Notes under the pieces: generated by a model | What the model saw: the letters and a program-made list of their open reading frames with translations, nothing else | Told to the model about the DNA's origin: nothing | The model's database searches: none | Shown: piece after piece, positions 8,816-15,274 of the stretch | Position numbering within the stretch: position 1 is the stretch's first letter | How the letters are laid out: the number at the start of each line of letters is the position of its first letter | Position numbers and translations under genes: made by a program | NCBI RefSeq assembly: GCF_009755605.1 | Contig: NZ_WPNZ01000006.1 | Span: forward strand, 248,001-312,000 | DNA length: 64,000 nt | From: Streptomyces typhae | GTDB taxonomy: Bacteria > Actinomycetota > Actinomycetes > Streptomycetales > Streptomycetaceae | Direction of reading: 5' to 3'

Positions 8816-10594
8816 TCAGCCCGCCACCACCCCCGGCAGCGCCAGCGCCCCCAGCACCGCCGCCCCCACGAGCAGCCAGGCCACGTAGTCGCCGACATGG
8901 CCGGAGTGCAGGCGGCGCAGCGGCCCGGCGAGGTCCCTCGTTCCCGGGCGGGCCGGGCGCAGGACGGCCGTGGCGGCGAGGGCTACGGCGAGGGCCGCGG
9001 GCAGGAGGCCGAGCAGGATGCCCGACGTGGTCCAGTGCGGTGCGGGCGTGGGCCCGGCGACGTGCGGCAGGGCCTGGTCGGCGGCGTGCGCGGCCCCGGC
9101 GGCGAGCGACGGCAGGAGGCCGGTCACGAGGGACGCGGCGAGCAGCGCGCACGGCACGGCGAGCATGGTGTCGGGGACCCGGCGCAGCAGCCCCCGCGTC
9201 TCCGGCTCCTCGTGCTCGCCGCTGGTCTCGTACGCGGAACCGTCCGCGGAACCGTCCGCGGGCCGCGGCCCGGCCCCGGCGAAGACCCGTGCGGCGACGC
9301 GCAGCAGCGCTCCCCCGGTCACCGCCGAGACCAGCACGAACACCACGGTGAGCGGGATGCCCGCCGCGTGCTCGGTGACCGCCTTGCCGAGGCCGGAGCC
9401 GAACGGCGGCAGCCCGGCGAGGGCCAGGGCGCCGGCGACGAAGAGGACGGCGACGGCGGGCAGTTCACCGGCGCGGCCGTGCAGTTCGTGCTCGTCGATG
9501 CTGCCGTAGCGGTCGAGCAGGATGCCCGCGCAGGCGAACAGCGCGGCCTTCACGCCCGCGTGTCCGAGGACGTACACGGCGACGCCCGACGTCGACTCCG
9601 GTGTGAGCACCCCGACGCCGACGAGGAAGAGGCCCGTGTGGGCGACCGTCGAGTACGCGAGGAGGCGCTTCACGTGCCGCTGCTGCCAGCACATCACGGC
9701 CCCCACGACCGCCGTCACCGCGCCGAGGGCCACCAGGGCCCGTTCGGCGTCGGCGGCAGGCACCCCGCCGGGGCCCGCGAACACCGTCCAGTACACCCGT
9801 CCCGCCCCGTACACGCCGAGTTCGACCATCACGCCCGAGAGCAGCATGCACACCGGGGTGGGCGCCACCGCGTGGGCGTCGGGCAGCCAGAAATGGAAGG
9901 GCACCGCCGCGGCCTTCACCAGCAGGCCCGTGAGGATCAGCACGAACGCCGCGAGGACCAGGGCGTCGGGCCCGCCCCGCGCGTCGAGCCGGGCGCCGAT
10001 CGCCTCCATGCCCAGCTCCCCGGTGCGCGCGTACAGCAGGGCGATGCCCATCAGCGTCGCGTAGGCGCCGAGGGAGTTGACGACGCCGAAGGTCAGCGCG
10101 CCCTGCACGGCCTTGGCCTCCTCGACCCGGTAGCCCGTCAGGGCGTAGGCGATGACGCTCATCAGCTCGAAGAACACGAAGGCGTTGAAGAGGTCGCCGG
10201 TGAGGACGAAGCCGCACATGCCCGCTTCGAAGAGCAGCACGAGGGCCGGGAACGTCCCGGCCTGCCGCACGGGCGGCTCGTCGAAGTAACGCCACGAGTA
10301 GGCGAGCACGGCGACGACGAGGAGGGACACCAGCGCCGCGAGGCCGAGTGCCATGCGGTCGCCGCGCAGGACGATGCCCACGCTCGTGCCGTCGCGCGGC
10401 GTCCAGCCGCCCACCCAGGTGACGACGGGCGACGACGAGAGGGCGAGGGCGCCGAGGGCCAGGCCCGCGGTGGCCGCGGCGAACACGCAGCCCAGGATCT
10501 CGGCCCCGATCCGCGGCAGTCCCCGCCCGGCGGCGACGAGGACGGCGGCCCCGAACAGGGGCAGCGCCACGATCAGCGGCAGCAGACGGCTCAT
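8816..10594 (-). CDS. Mrp-type antiporter subunit D (proton-conducting membrane subunit)
   Basis: A 592-residue polytopic protein of the NuoL/M/N-MrpA/D family, with about 14-16 hydrophobic helices. The conserved stretch [28 protein letters not shown] is present, with its proton-path Lys and His. The long C-terminus contains a charged, probably cytoplasmic linker ([27 protein letters not shown]). In Mrp antiporters this subunit translocates protons in exchange for Na+. It starts inside the end of the C-subunit gene (ATGA) and is last in the operon. It is the only large proton-channel subunit here; a full MrpA is absent. Confidence 0.9.
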   Translation of the reverse strand: MSRLLPLIVALPLFGAAVLVAAGRGLPRIGAEILGCVFAAATAGLALGALALSSSPVVTWVGGWTPRDGTSVGIVLRGDRMALGLAALVSLLVVAVLAYSWRYFDEPPVRQAGTFPALVLLFEAGMCGFVLTGDLFNAFVFFELMSVIAYALTGYRVEEAKAVQGALTFGVVNSLGAYATLMGIALLYARTGELGMEAIGARLDARGGPDALVLAAFVLILTGLLVKAAAVPFHFWLPDAHAVAPTPVCMLLSGVMVELGVYGAGRVYWTVFAGPGGVPAADAERALVALGAVTAVVGAVMCWQQRHVKRLLAYSTVAHTGLFLVGVGVLTPESTSGVAVYVLGHAGVKAALFACAGILLDRYGSIDEHELHGRAGELPAVAVLFVAGALALAGLPPFGSGLGKAVTEHAAGIPLTVVFVLVSAVTGGALLRVAARVFAGAGPRPADGSADGSAYETSGEHEEPETRGLLRRVPDTMLAVPCALLAASLVTGLLPSLAAGAAHAADQALPHVAGPTPAPHWTTSGILLGLLPAALAVALAATAVLRPARPGTRDLAGPLRRLHSGHVGDYVAWLLVGAAVLGALALPGVVAG

Positions 10595-10941
10595 CCGCGC
10601 AGCTCGGACAGTTCGTCGGGGTCCACCGTGCCGTGCCGCTTGGCGACTTGGACGACCAGGGCGAGCAGCAGCGCGGTGACGGTGGCGCCGACGACGACGT
10701 CGGTGAGGGCGAGGGCCTGCACGACGGGGTCCACCAGGGGCCGGGAACCCGGTTCCAGGTCGGAGTGGACGGGTGCGGTGCCGCCGTCGCGGTAGCCGAC
10801 GGCGAGGAGCAGGACGTACGTGGCCGACTGGCACACAACGAGGCAGCCCACGGCGTGGATGAGGTTGCGGCTGGTCGCGAGGCCGTAGCAGCCCACGAGG
10901 AAGATCCACGCCGCGACCAGGTACGGCAGGACGGACATCAC
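10591..10941 (-). CDS. Mrp-type antiporter subunit C (NuoK-like)
   Basis: A 116-residue protein with three transmembrane helices and the NuoK/MrpC pattern ([43 protein letters not shown] ... [34 protein letters not shown]). It is part of the membrane core of the antiporter. It starts with GTG immediately followed by ATG (MM), so either may be used. It overlaps mrpD by 4 nt and follows the B gene by 7 nt. Confidence 0.9.
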   Translation of the reverse strand: MMSVLPYLVAAWIFLVGCYGLATSRNLIHAVGCLVVCQSATYVLLLAVGYRDGGTAPVHSDLEPGSRPLVDPVVQALALTDVVVGATVTALLLALVVQVAKRHGTVDPDELSELRG

Positions 10942-10948
10942 GACGCAT

Positions 10949-11716
10949 TCACTCCCTGGTTCCGGTGGTCGGCCGCCCGGCGGACGGCCCGTCCTCGATC
11001 TCCACCGCCTGGTCCAGGAATCCGGCGAGCAGGACCACCACCGCGGCGGCGACCTCCATGCCGATGGCCGCGTTCAGGAGGGGCACGGTCCCGCCGGAGG
11101 CGAGGGTGTTGAACTCGCCGTACGGCAGCAGGGTGTTGGCGAGGAAGGCGGAGCCGCCGAGCAGCGCGGCGGCGCCGACCACCACGAAGGCCGCTTCCCC
11201 GGCGGCGTCCACGACCGCGTAGAGGTGGACGGGACGGATCCGGCGCAGCGCACGGTAGTCCACGGCGATGTAGAGCAGGTGCAGTGCGGTGGCCGCCACG
11301 ACGCCGCCCTGGAAGCCGCCGCCGGGGCTCAGCTGGCCGTGGGCGACGACGTACAGGCCGACCACGAGGGTGAGCGGCAGCGCGATGAGCGCGTAGCGGC
11401 GCACCGACGGCGAGACCCGGGCCGGGGCGGGTTCCACCTGCCGTTCGTCGCGGGTCTGCCGCAGCAGGACGACCGTGCCGAGCACCGCGCCGAACAGGAT
11501 GCTCTCCTCGCCGAGGGTGTCGAAGGCCCGCAGGTCGAAGTTGACGGAGGACACCACGTTGGCGGTGTGCCGGGAGAGCGCGGCGCGCACCGCCCGGTCG
11601 CCGTAGGGGTGCCGCTCGCCGCCGAAGTCCGGGAGGTCGAGGCAGGCGGCGACGAGCAGCGCGCCCAGGCCCCCGAGGCCGAGGGCGAGGACCCACCCGC
11701 GCAGGCGGCGGCTCAC
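10949..11716 (-). CDS. Mrp-type antiporter subunit B (MnhB domain)
   Basis: A 255-residue membrane protein. Residues 40-90 resemble the C-terminal part of MrpA or MbhE (TANVVSSVNFDLRAFDTLGEESILFGAVLGTVVLLRQ). This is followed by a complete MnhB domain (VVGLYVVAHGQLSPGGGFQGGVVAATALHLLYIAVDY), with the conserved GHxxPGGGFQGG-type motif as HGQLSPGGGFQGG. It starts GTG at 11716 and overlaps the preceding DUF4040 stop by 4 nt. The extra N-terminal segment may substitute for part of the missing MrpA. Confidence 0.9.
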   Translation of the reverse strand: MSRRLRGWVLALGLGGLGALLVAACLDLPDFGGERHPYGDRAVRAALSRHTANVVSSVNFDLRAFDTLGEESILFGAVLGTVVLLRQTRDERQVEPAPARVSPSVRRYALIALPLTLVVGLYVVAHGQLSPGGGFQGGVVAATALHLLYIAVDYRALRRIRPVHLYAVVDAAGEAAFVVVGAAALLGGSAFLANTLLPYGEFNTLASGGTVPLLNAAIGMEVAAAVVVLLAGFLDQAVEIEDGPSAGRPTTGTRE

Positions 11717-11988
11717 TCGGACCGCCCCCGGGGCCCGCGGGCGCGTTCGTGCGGGCGCCTGCGCACCTTGCGGACCGCCAGGGTGATCAGCAGGGGTGTC
11801 AGGGCCGTGCCCACCGCGATCTGGGAGAGGGCCACGTCGGGGGCCTGCAACACCGTGAAGAGGGCGGCGAGGGTCAGGCCGAGCAGGGAGAGGACGAGTG
11901 CCTGGCGCACCGGGTCCCGGACGGCCACCGCAGCGGTCGCCGAGACGGCTACGAGCACGAGCGTGATCACCACGAGGGCGTCAGCCAC
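11713..11988 (-). CDS. DUF4040/MbhD-like small antiporter subunit
   Basis: A 91-residue protein with three hydrophobic helices matching the DUF4040 segment normally found near the C-terminus of MrpA or as MbhD: VITLVLVAVSATAAVAVRDPVRQALVLSLLGLTLAALFTVLQAPDVALSQIAVGTALTPLLITLAV. The SLLGL...VLQAPDVALSQ core is diagnostic. I chose GTG 11988, which overlaps the end of the F-G gene by 8 nt; upstream sequence in this frame is low-complexity. Its existence as a separate polypeptide suggests a split-MrpA architecture. Confidence 0.85.
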   Translation of the reverse strand: MADALVVITLVLVAVSATAAVAVRDPVRQALVLSLLGLTLAALFTVLQAPDVALSQIAVGTALTPLLITLAVRKVRRRPHERARGPRGRSE

Positions 11989-12646
11989 GGACGCCCCCCG
12001 CCGGACCGCGCACCTCGCCGCCCCGGCCGTCCACGCCTCCCGCCCCGCCGAAGCCGCCCCCGCCGTCGGCGCCACCCGCACCGCCGGAGCCGCCGCCGTC
12101 CACGCCTCCCGCCCCGCCGAAGCCGCCCCCGCCGTCGGCGCCACCCGCACCGCCGAAGCCGCCGGGACCGTCGGAGCCGCCGACGCCACCCGCGCCACCC
12201 CCGTCGTCAGCGGGCCCCGCACCCCGCAGCGCCCGCGCCGCCACGACGTTGCCCGCCACCAGCAGCCCTCCGATGAACAGGAGCTTGAGCGCCGCCCTGC
12301 CCGGCCCCGCGGCCACGCACATCGGCACCACCACGAGCGGGGTGAGCGCGACGGCCGCCCAGGTGGCCGCGCGGCCCGAGGGGGGCTCCGCCCTGAGGTC
12401 GTCGGCGAGCAGCCGGGCGTACACCAGGGTGCCGACGGGCCCGAGGACCGCCAGCACGAGCGCCACATCCACGTAGGAGGGGCGTGCGTACCCCTGCGCG
12501 AGGAGCAGCGTGGCGAGGCAGACCAGCAGCGTGGCGGTGTTCTGGGCGACGACGCGACGTCGCACAGGGCCCGTGGCCACGCCCCACACGGTGGGCCCCA
12601 CTCCGCCCGCGAGGAGGACGCCCGCGGCGGCCAGCCAGCCGTTCAC
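11981..12646 (-). CDS. Mrp-type subunits F and G fused, with Gly-rich C-terminal repeats
   Basis: A 221-residue protein. Residues 1-85 match MrpF (three helices, VATGPVRRRVVAQNTATLLVC... and PSYVDVALVLAVLGPVGTLVYARLL). Residues 86-145 look like a shortened MrpG (AALTPLVVVPMCVAAGPGRAALKLLFIGGLLVAGNVVAARAL). The last 75 residues are Gly/Ala/Asp repeats of GGFGGAGG-VDGGG type, encoded by a 69-bp tandem duplication. The GTG start overlaps the stop of the short E gene (GTGA). Fusion and tail are both unusual; the tail may be a dispensable expansion. Confidence 0.75.
   Translation of the reverse strand: MNGWLAAAGVLLAGGVGPTVWGVATGPVRRRVVAQNTATLLVCLATLLLAQGYARPSYVDVALVLAVLGPVGTLVYARLLADDLRAEPPSGRAATWAAVALTPLVVVPMCVAAGPGRAALKLLFIGGLLVAGNVVAARALRGAGPADDGGGAGGVGGSDGPGGFGGAGGADGGGGFGGAGGVDGGGSGGAGGADGGGGFGGAGGVDGRGGEVRGPAGGVRG
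12027..12155. repeat. 69-bp period tandem duplication within the F-G gene
   Basis: A 60-bp block (12027-12086) is repeated without mismatch at 12096-12155, giving a 69-bp (23-codon) period that keeps frame. It encodes the Gly-rich tail and indicates recent in-frame expansion. Confidence 0.85.
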
Positions 12647-12819
12647 CGGTCGTCCACCGCGTGCCGTGCGGCCCGCGCGGCCACCGCGCCGAGGAGGCCG
12701 ACACCCGCACCGACCACCAGCTCCAAGCCGTCGACGGGCCCGACGAGGAGGAGCCAGAGGACTCCGAGCGCCAGCCACCACGCGGCGAACCCGAACACCG
12801 TGGCAGCCGTGTGCCGCAC
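12643..12819 (-). CDS. Very short MrpE-like membrane subunit
   Basis: A 58-residue protein, VRHTAATVFGFAAWWLALG..., with two hydrophobic helices (GFAAWWLALGVLWLLLVG and LELVVGAGVGLLGAVAA). It resembles only the N-terminal hairpin of MrpE, which is usually near 160 residues. The GTG at 12819 has a strong GGAGG 6 nt upstream, and its stop overlaps the next start (GTGA). It is first in the operon, so this ribosome site probably serves the whole coupled unit. Either a truncated E subunit is enough in this complex, or the gene is a remnant kept for coupling. Confidence 0.7.
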   Translation of the reverse strand: MRHTAATVFGFAAWWLALGVLWLLLVGPVDGLELVVGAGVGLLGAVAARAARHAVDDR

Positions 12820-13238
12820 CCGTCACCTCCGCTCGCCCTGCGCGGAGTCACTACTCCGCTTGCCGCACTGTCGCGCTCCGCCCCGTACGTCACCTACGTG
12901 ACTAGCCGGACTTTCCGTTATGAAACCACCGGCGTACTGCGCCCGGGTCCCGCCACGCTCGACGCGTGGCTCCGGTCGTGCCGGGTACCCGCGGGGCGCC
13001 CGCGCAACCGGCGCACCCTCGTGTGGCCGGATCACGGCAGCCGGTACACCGTGATCGGAGCGCAGGTGTCAAAGGCGGCAAAGGTGTCGGAGGTGTCACG
13101 GCGAACGGCGTGGGTACCTGCGCCCCGCGACCGGAGGCAGCCGCCTCCACCGAGGCGCGGCGTACGCCGACGAAGGCCACGCTGAGAAGACGTACGCCGG
13201 CGAAGGCCACGGCCACGCGAAGGAACGGAGGCAGCATC
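12820..13238. other. Intergenic region between Mrp operon and small acidic protein
   Basis: About 420 nt between divergent genes, with no credible gene. It must contain the Mrp operon promoter (minus strand) and the promoter of the small acidic protein, but I see no convincing -35/-10 pair. An imperfect 21-bp direct repeat beginning CGTACGCCG occurs at 13161-13181 and 13191-13211 with one mismatch. Confidence 0.6.
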
Positions 13239-13487
13239 GTGAGCGAGCAGAACCCCCCGTCCGTCGGTGAGGACGGCCCGCCCGTGCCGCGGGACCTGCC
13301 CGATCAGCAGGCGCAGGACGGCGAGGACCCCTGGGACCCGGACGACGAGTCCGAGACCACGGGCAACGCGCCGGACACCGACGACGACGTGCCCGACACG
13401 GACGAGGCGGGCACCGGACGGCGCGGCGCCCCGCACGCGCACGGTCCGGGACCCGACCGTCCCGTGCCGGACGAGCCCGCGGACTAG
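13239..13487 (+). CDS. Small acidic disordered hypothetical protein
   Basis: An 82-residue protein, very rich in Asp, Glu, Pro and Gly (for example PWDPDDESETTGNAPDTDDDVPDTDEAG), without hydrophobic core or recognisable domain. It is expected to be intrinsically disordered. GTG 13239 has GGAGG 7-8 nt upstream, which supports translation. I do not recognise a family. It is followed 156 nt later by another hypothetical gene on the same strand. Confidence 0.6.
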   Translation: MSEQNPPSVGEDGPPVPRDLPDQQAQDGEDPWDPDDESETTGNAPDTDDDVPDTDEAGTGRRGAPHAHGPGPDRPVPDEPAD

Positions 13488-13643
13488 GCGCGGCCGTGGA
13501 CGCGCGCGCTCCGCTCCGCCGCCGGCCGGCCCACCCACGGCTCACCGGCTCCGACCGGCTGGGCCGGGGGCGGACCCCGGTGTCCGCGCGCACCACGAGC
13601 GCACGCACCACGAGTACCCGCACCACGAAAGGAATGATGAGCG

Positions 13644-14057
13644 GTGAGCGATACGGAACTGTCCTCGGCACCGGTCACGGTGGAGCTCAGCGACTGCTCC
13701 GCCGAGGACGCGGCCGCGGTCTTCGACCTCCTGCGGACGGCCTTCCCCCAGGGCGCTCCGGCGGACGCCCCCGCCGGGGCGAGCGGCGCGGACGGCGCGT
13801 CCGGTTCGACGGCGGGAGACGGCGGCGGGAAGGCCACGGTGTGGACCGAGACCTTCGACATCGCCGCGGCGGGCGAGGACGTCCCGCCCGGCTCGGCCGG
13901 CACCCTGTCCCGGCCGGTCTCCGCCGACGTGCAGGGCGGCTATGTGGGAGTGGACCGGATGCGCGCCTTCCTGGCCTCGGCGTTCTCCGTGAGCGACGAG
14001 GGCTCGGCCTTCGGGGACCAGGAGAAGGACGTCCACCTCTGCTTGTCGAACCGCTGA
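13644..14057 (+). CDS. Conserved-looking hypothetical protein
   Basis: A 137-residue soluble protein. The N-terminal part (VTVELSDCSAEDAAAVFDLLRTAFP) reads as a strand-helix unit. A Gly/Ala/Ser-rich linker (residues 36-60) is followed by a second ordered segment (ATVWTETFDIAAAGE...). The C-terminus DVQGGYVGVDRMRAFLASAFSVSDEGSAFGDQEKDVHLCL looks structured. No domain is recognised. GTG 13644 follows an AAGGA about 12 nt upstream. The gene converges with a small secreted-protein gene. Confidence 0.55.
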   Translation: MSDTELSSAPVTVELSDCSAEDAAAVFDLLRTAFPQGAPADAPAGASGADGASGSTAGDGGGKATVWTETFDIAAAGEDVPPGSAGTLSRPVSADVQGGYVGVDRMRAFLASAFSVSDEGSAFGDQEKDVHLCLSNR

Positions 14058-14087
14058 CACGCCGCCAGGCCCGGCGCCGGTGGACGG

Positions 14088-14306
14088 TCAGCGGCCGAGG
14101 GGCAGCACCAGGTTGTTGATGAGCGGGCCCTCGACGGTGACCCCCTCGGTGATCAGCGACTCGGGCAGCGGCGGCAGCGGACTCGCCACCGAAGCCGGTG
14201 CCGCCCCGACGGCACCGGCGGCGGCCGGTGCGGCGAGCGCGGTCACAGCGGCGAGCGAGGCGACGACGAGGGCGACGGAGCGGCGTGGGGACGGCGTGCG
14301 GCGCAT
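14088..14306 (-). CDS. Small secreted peptide
   Basis: A 72-residue protein with a classic signal peptide (MRRTPSPRR, a hydrophobic core, AAPAAAGA). This leaves a mature peptide of about 40 residues, rich in Pro, Leu and Val and ending VEGPLINNLVLPLGR. ATG 14306 has AAGGTGG 5 nt upstream. It has no cysteines or LPXTG anchor. The mature size recalls small surface-active Streptomyces peptides, but no chaplin or rodlin signature is present. Function unknown. Confidence 0.6.
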   Translation of the reverse strand: MRRTPSPRRSVALVVASLAAVTALAAPAAAGAVGAAPASVASPLPPLPESLITEGVTVEGPLINNLVLPLGR

Positions 14307-14440
14307 GGAACCACCTTGTTCACGTGCGGAGTTGGGCCCCCGAGGTGCTCACCGGGGGCTTACGGGCGGCGAGATGGCTGCCCGTACCGCTCCCCGGGTA
14401 TGCGGGGTGTCCCTCGTACGGGGTCGATGTCCGGGTCCTC

Positions 14441-14484
14441 GGGAGCCTCAGCGGCCGCGGGAGCCTCGGGAGCCTCAGCGGCCG
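14441..14484. repeat. Short direct repeat at the uridine-kinase gene end
   Basis: GGAGCCTCAGCGGCCGC occurs twice, with a partial GGGAGCCTC unit between, crossing the stop codon of the kinase gene at 14475. Confidence 0.55.
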
Positions 14485-15248
14485 CAAGGACCGACGACGC
14501 GGGGCCGCGCGAAGTCCGAGTTGTCGATGACGACGTCCATCATCGGCAGCGGCCGGACCTCGTCGAGGTAGATGCGTTCGGCGACCAGGTAGCGGTTGCG
14601 GTGGATCGACTCGGCGTCGGAGCCCGCCCAGTCCTGGTCGCGTGCGGCGCCCCGCCGCACCGACGTCTCCCCGTCGACGTCCAGCCAGACGCGGAAGTCC
14701 CAGTAGTCGTTGATCTCCGGGCGGAACGCGAAGACGCCGTCCACGATCAGCACGGCGTCCGCGGGCACGGGGACGGTGTCCGCGGAGTGGTCCTCCTGGG
14801 TGAGCGGGTCGATGCCGCACAGGGCGCAGCGGGCCGGGCCCTCGGAGCGGCAGGGGTCGAGCAGGAGTCGCTTGGCGGACTCGTAGTCGTACGCGTTGCG
14901 GTAGTAGCCCTCGCCGCTCTCCCGGTCGTAGAGGTGCCGGTCCCGCCACGGCTTCTTGAAGTCGTCGAGGGTCGCCCGCAGCACGGGGCGCCCGGTGGCG
15001 CTGATCCGCTGCGCCAGTTCGTGGCCGAAGCTGGTCTTGCCCGCCGCCGTGAAGCCGTCGACCCCGACCAGGAGGCGGCCGGGGCCGGGCGCCGCGGCGC
15101 CGCGGGCGAGGACGCGCCCGGCCACCTCCTGGACCAGCGCGTCCCGCTCCGCCGACAGCGGCGGCGGGAGCGGCTGGCGCCAGGTGGAGGCCGACTCCTG
15201 CACGACTCCCCGTGGGGCGTCGCGGACTTCTCCCCGTTCGTTGGTCAT
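14475..15248 (-). CDS. Uridine kinase-like P-loop NTPase
   Basis: A 257-residue P-loop kinase. Walker A GFTAAGKTS lies near residues 68-76. It is followed by a substrate-site LDDFKKPWRDRHLYDRESGEGYYRNAYDY segment and a Walker B-like VLIVDGVFAFRPEINDYWDFRVWLD, as in uridine/cytidine and phosphoribulokinase-like enzymes. Family members phosphorylate nucleosides, though this subgroup in Streptomyces is poorly characterised. It begins 26 nt after the GH65 gene stop on the same strand, so co-transcription is likely. The physiological link to a trehalase-type enzyme is unclear. Confidence 0.82.
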   Translation of the reverse strand: MTNERGEVRDAPRGVVQESASTWRQPLPPPLSAERDALVQEVAGRVLARGAAAPGPGRLLVGVDGFTAAGKTSFGHELAQRISATGRPVLRATLDDFKKPWRDRHLYDRESGEGYYRNAYDYESAKRLLLDPCRSEGPARCALCGIDPLTQEDHSADTVPVPADAVLIVDGVFAFRPEINDYWDFRVWLDVDGETSVRRGAARDQDWAGSDAESIHRNRYLVAERIYLDEVRPLPMMDVVIDNSDFARPRVVGPCGR

Positions 15249-15274
15249 CGCCCCAACCTACCTGTAGGGCGCAC

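Noticed and set aside
14088..14306. Small secreted protein as a chaplin or rodlin
   Set aside because: The mature peptide is too short and has no chaplin hydrophobic repeat, cysteine pair or rodlin motif.
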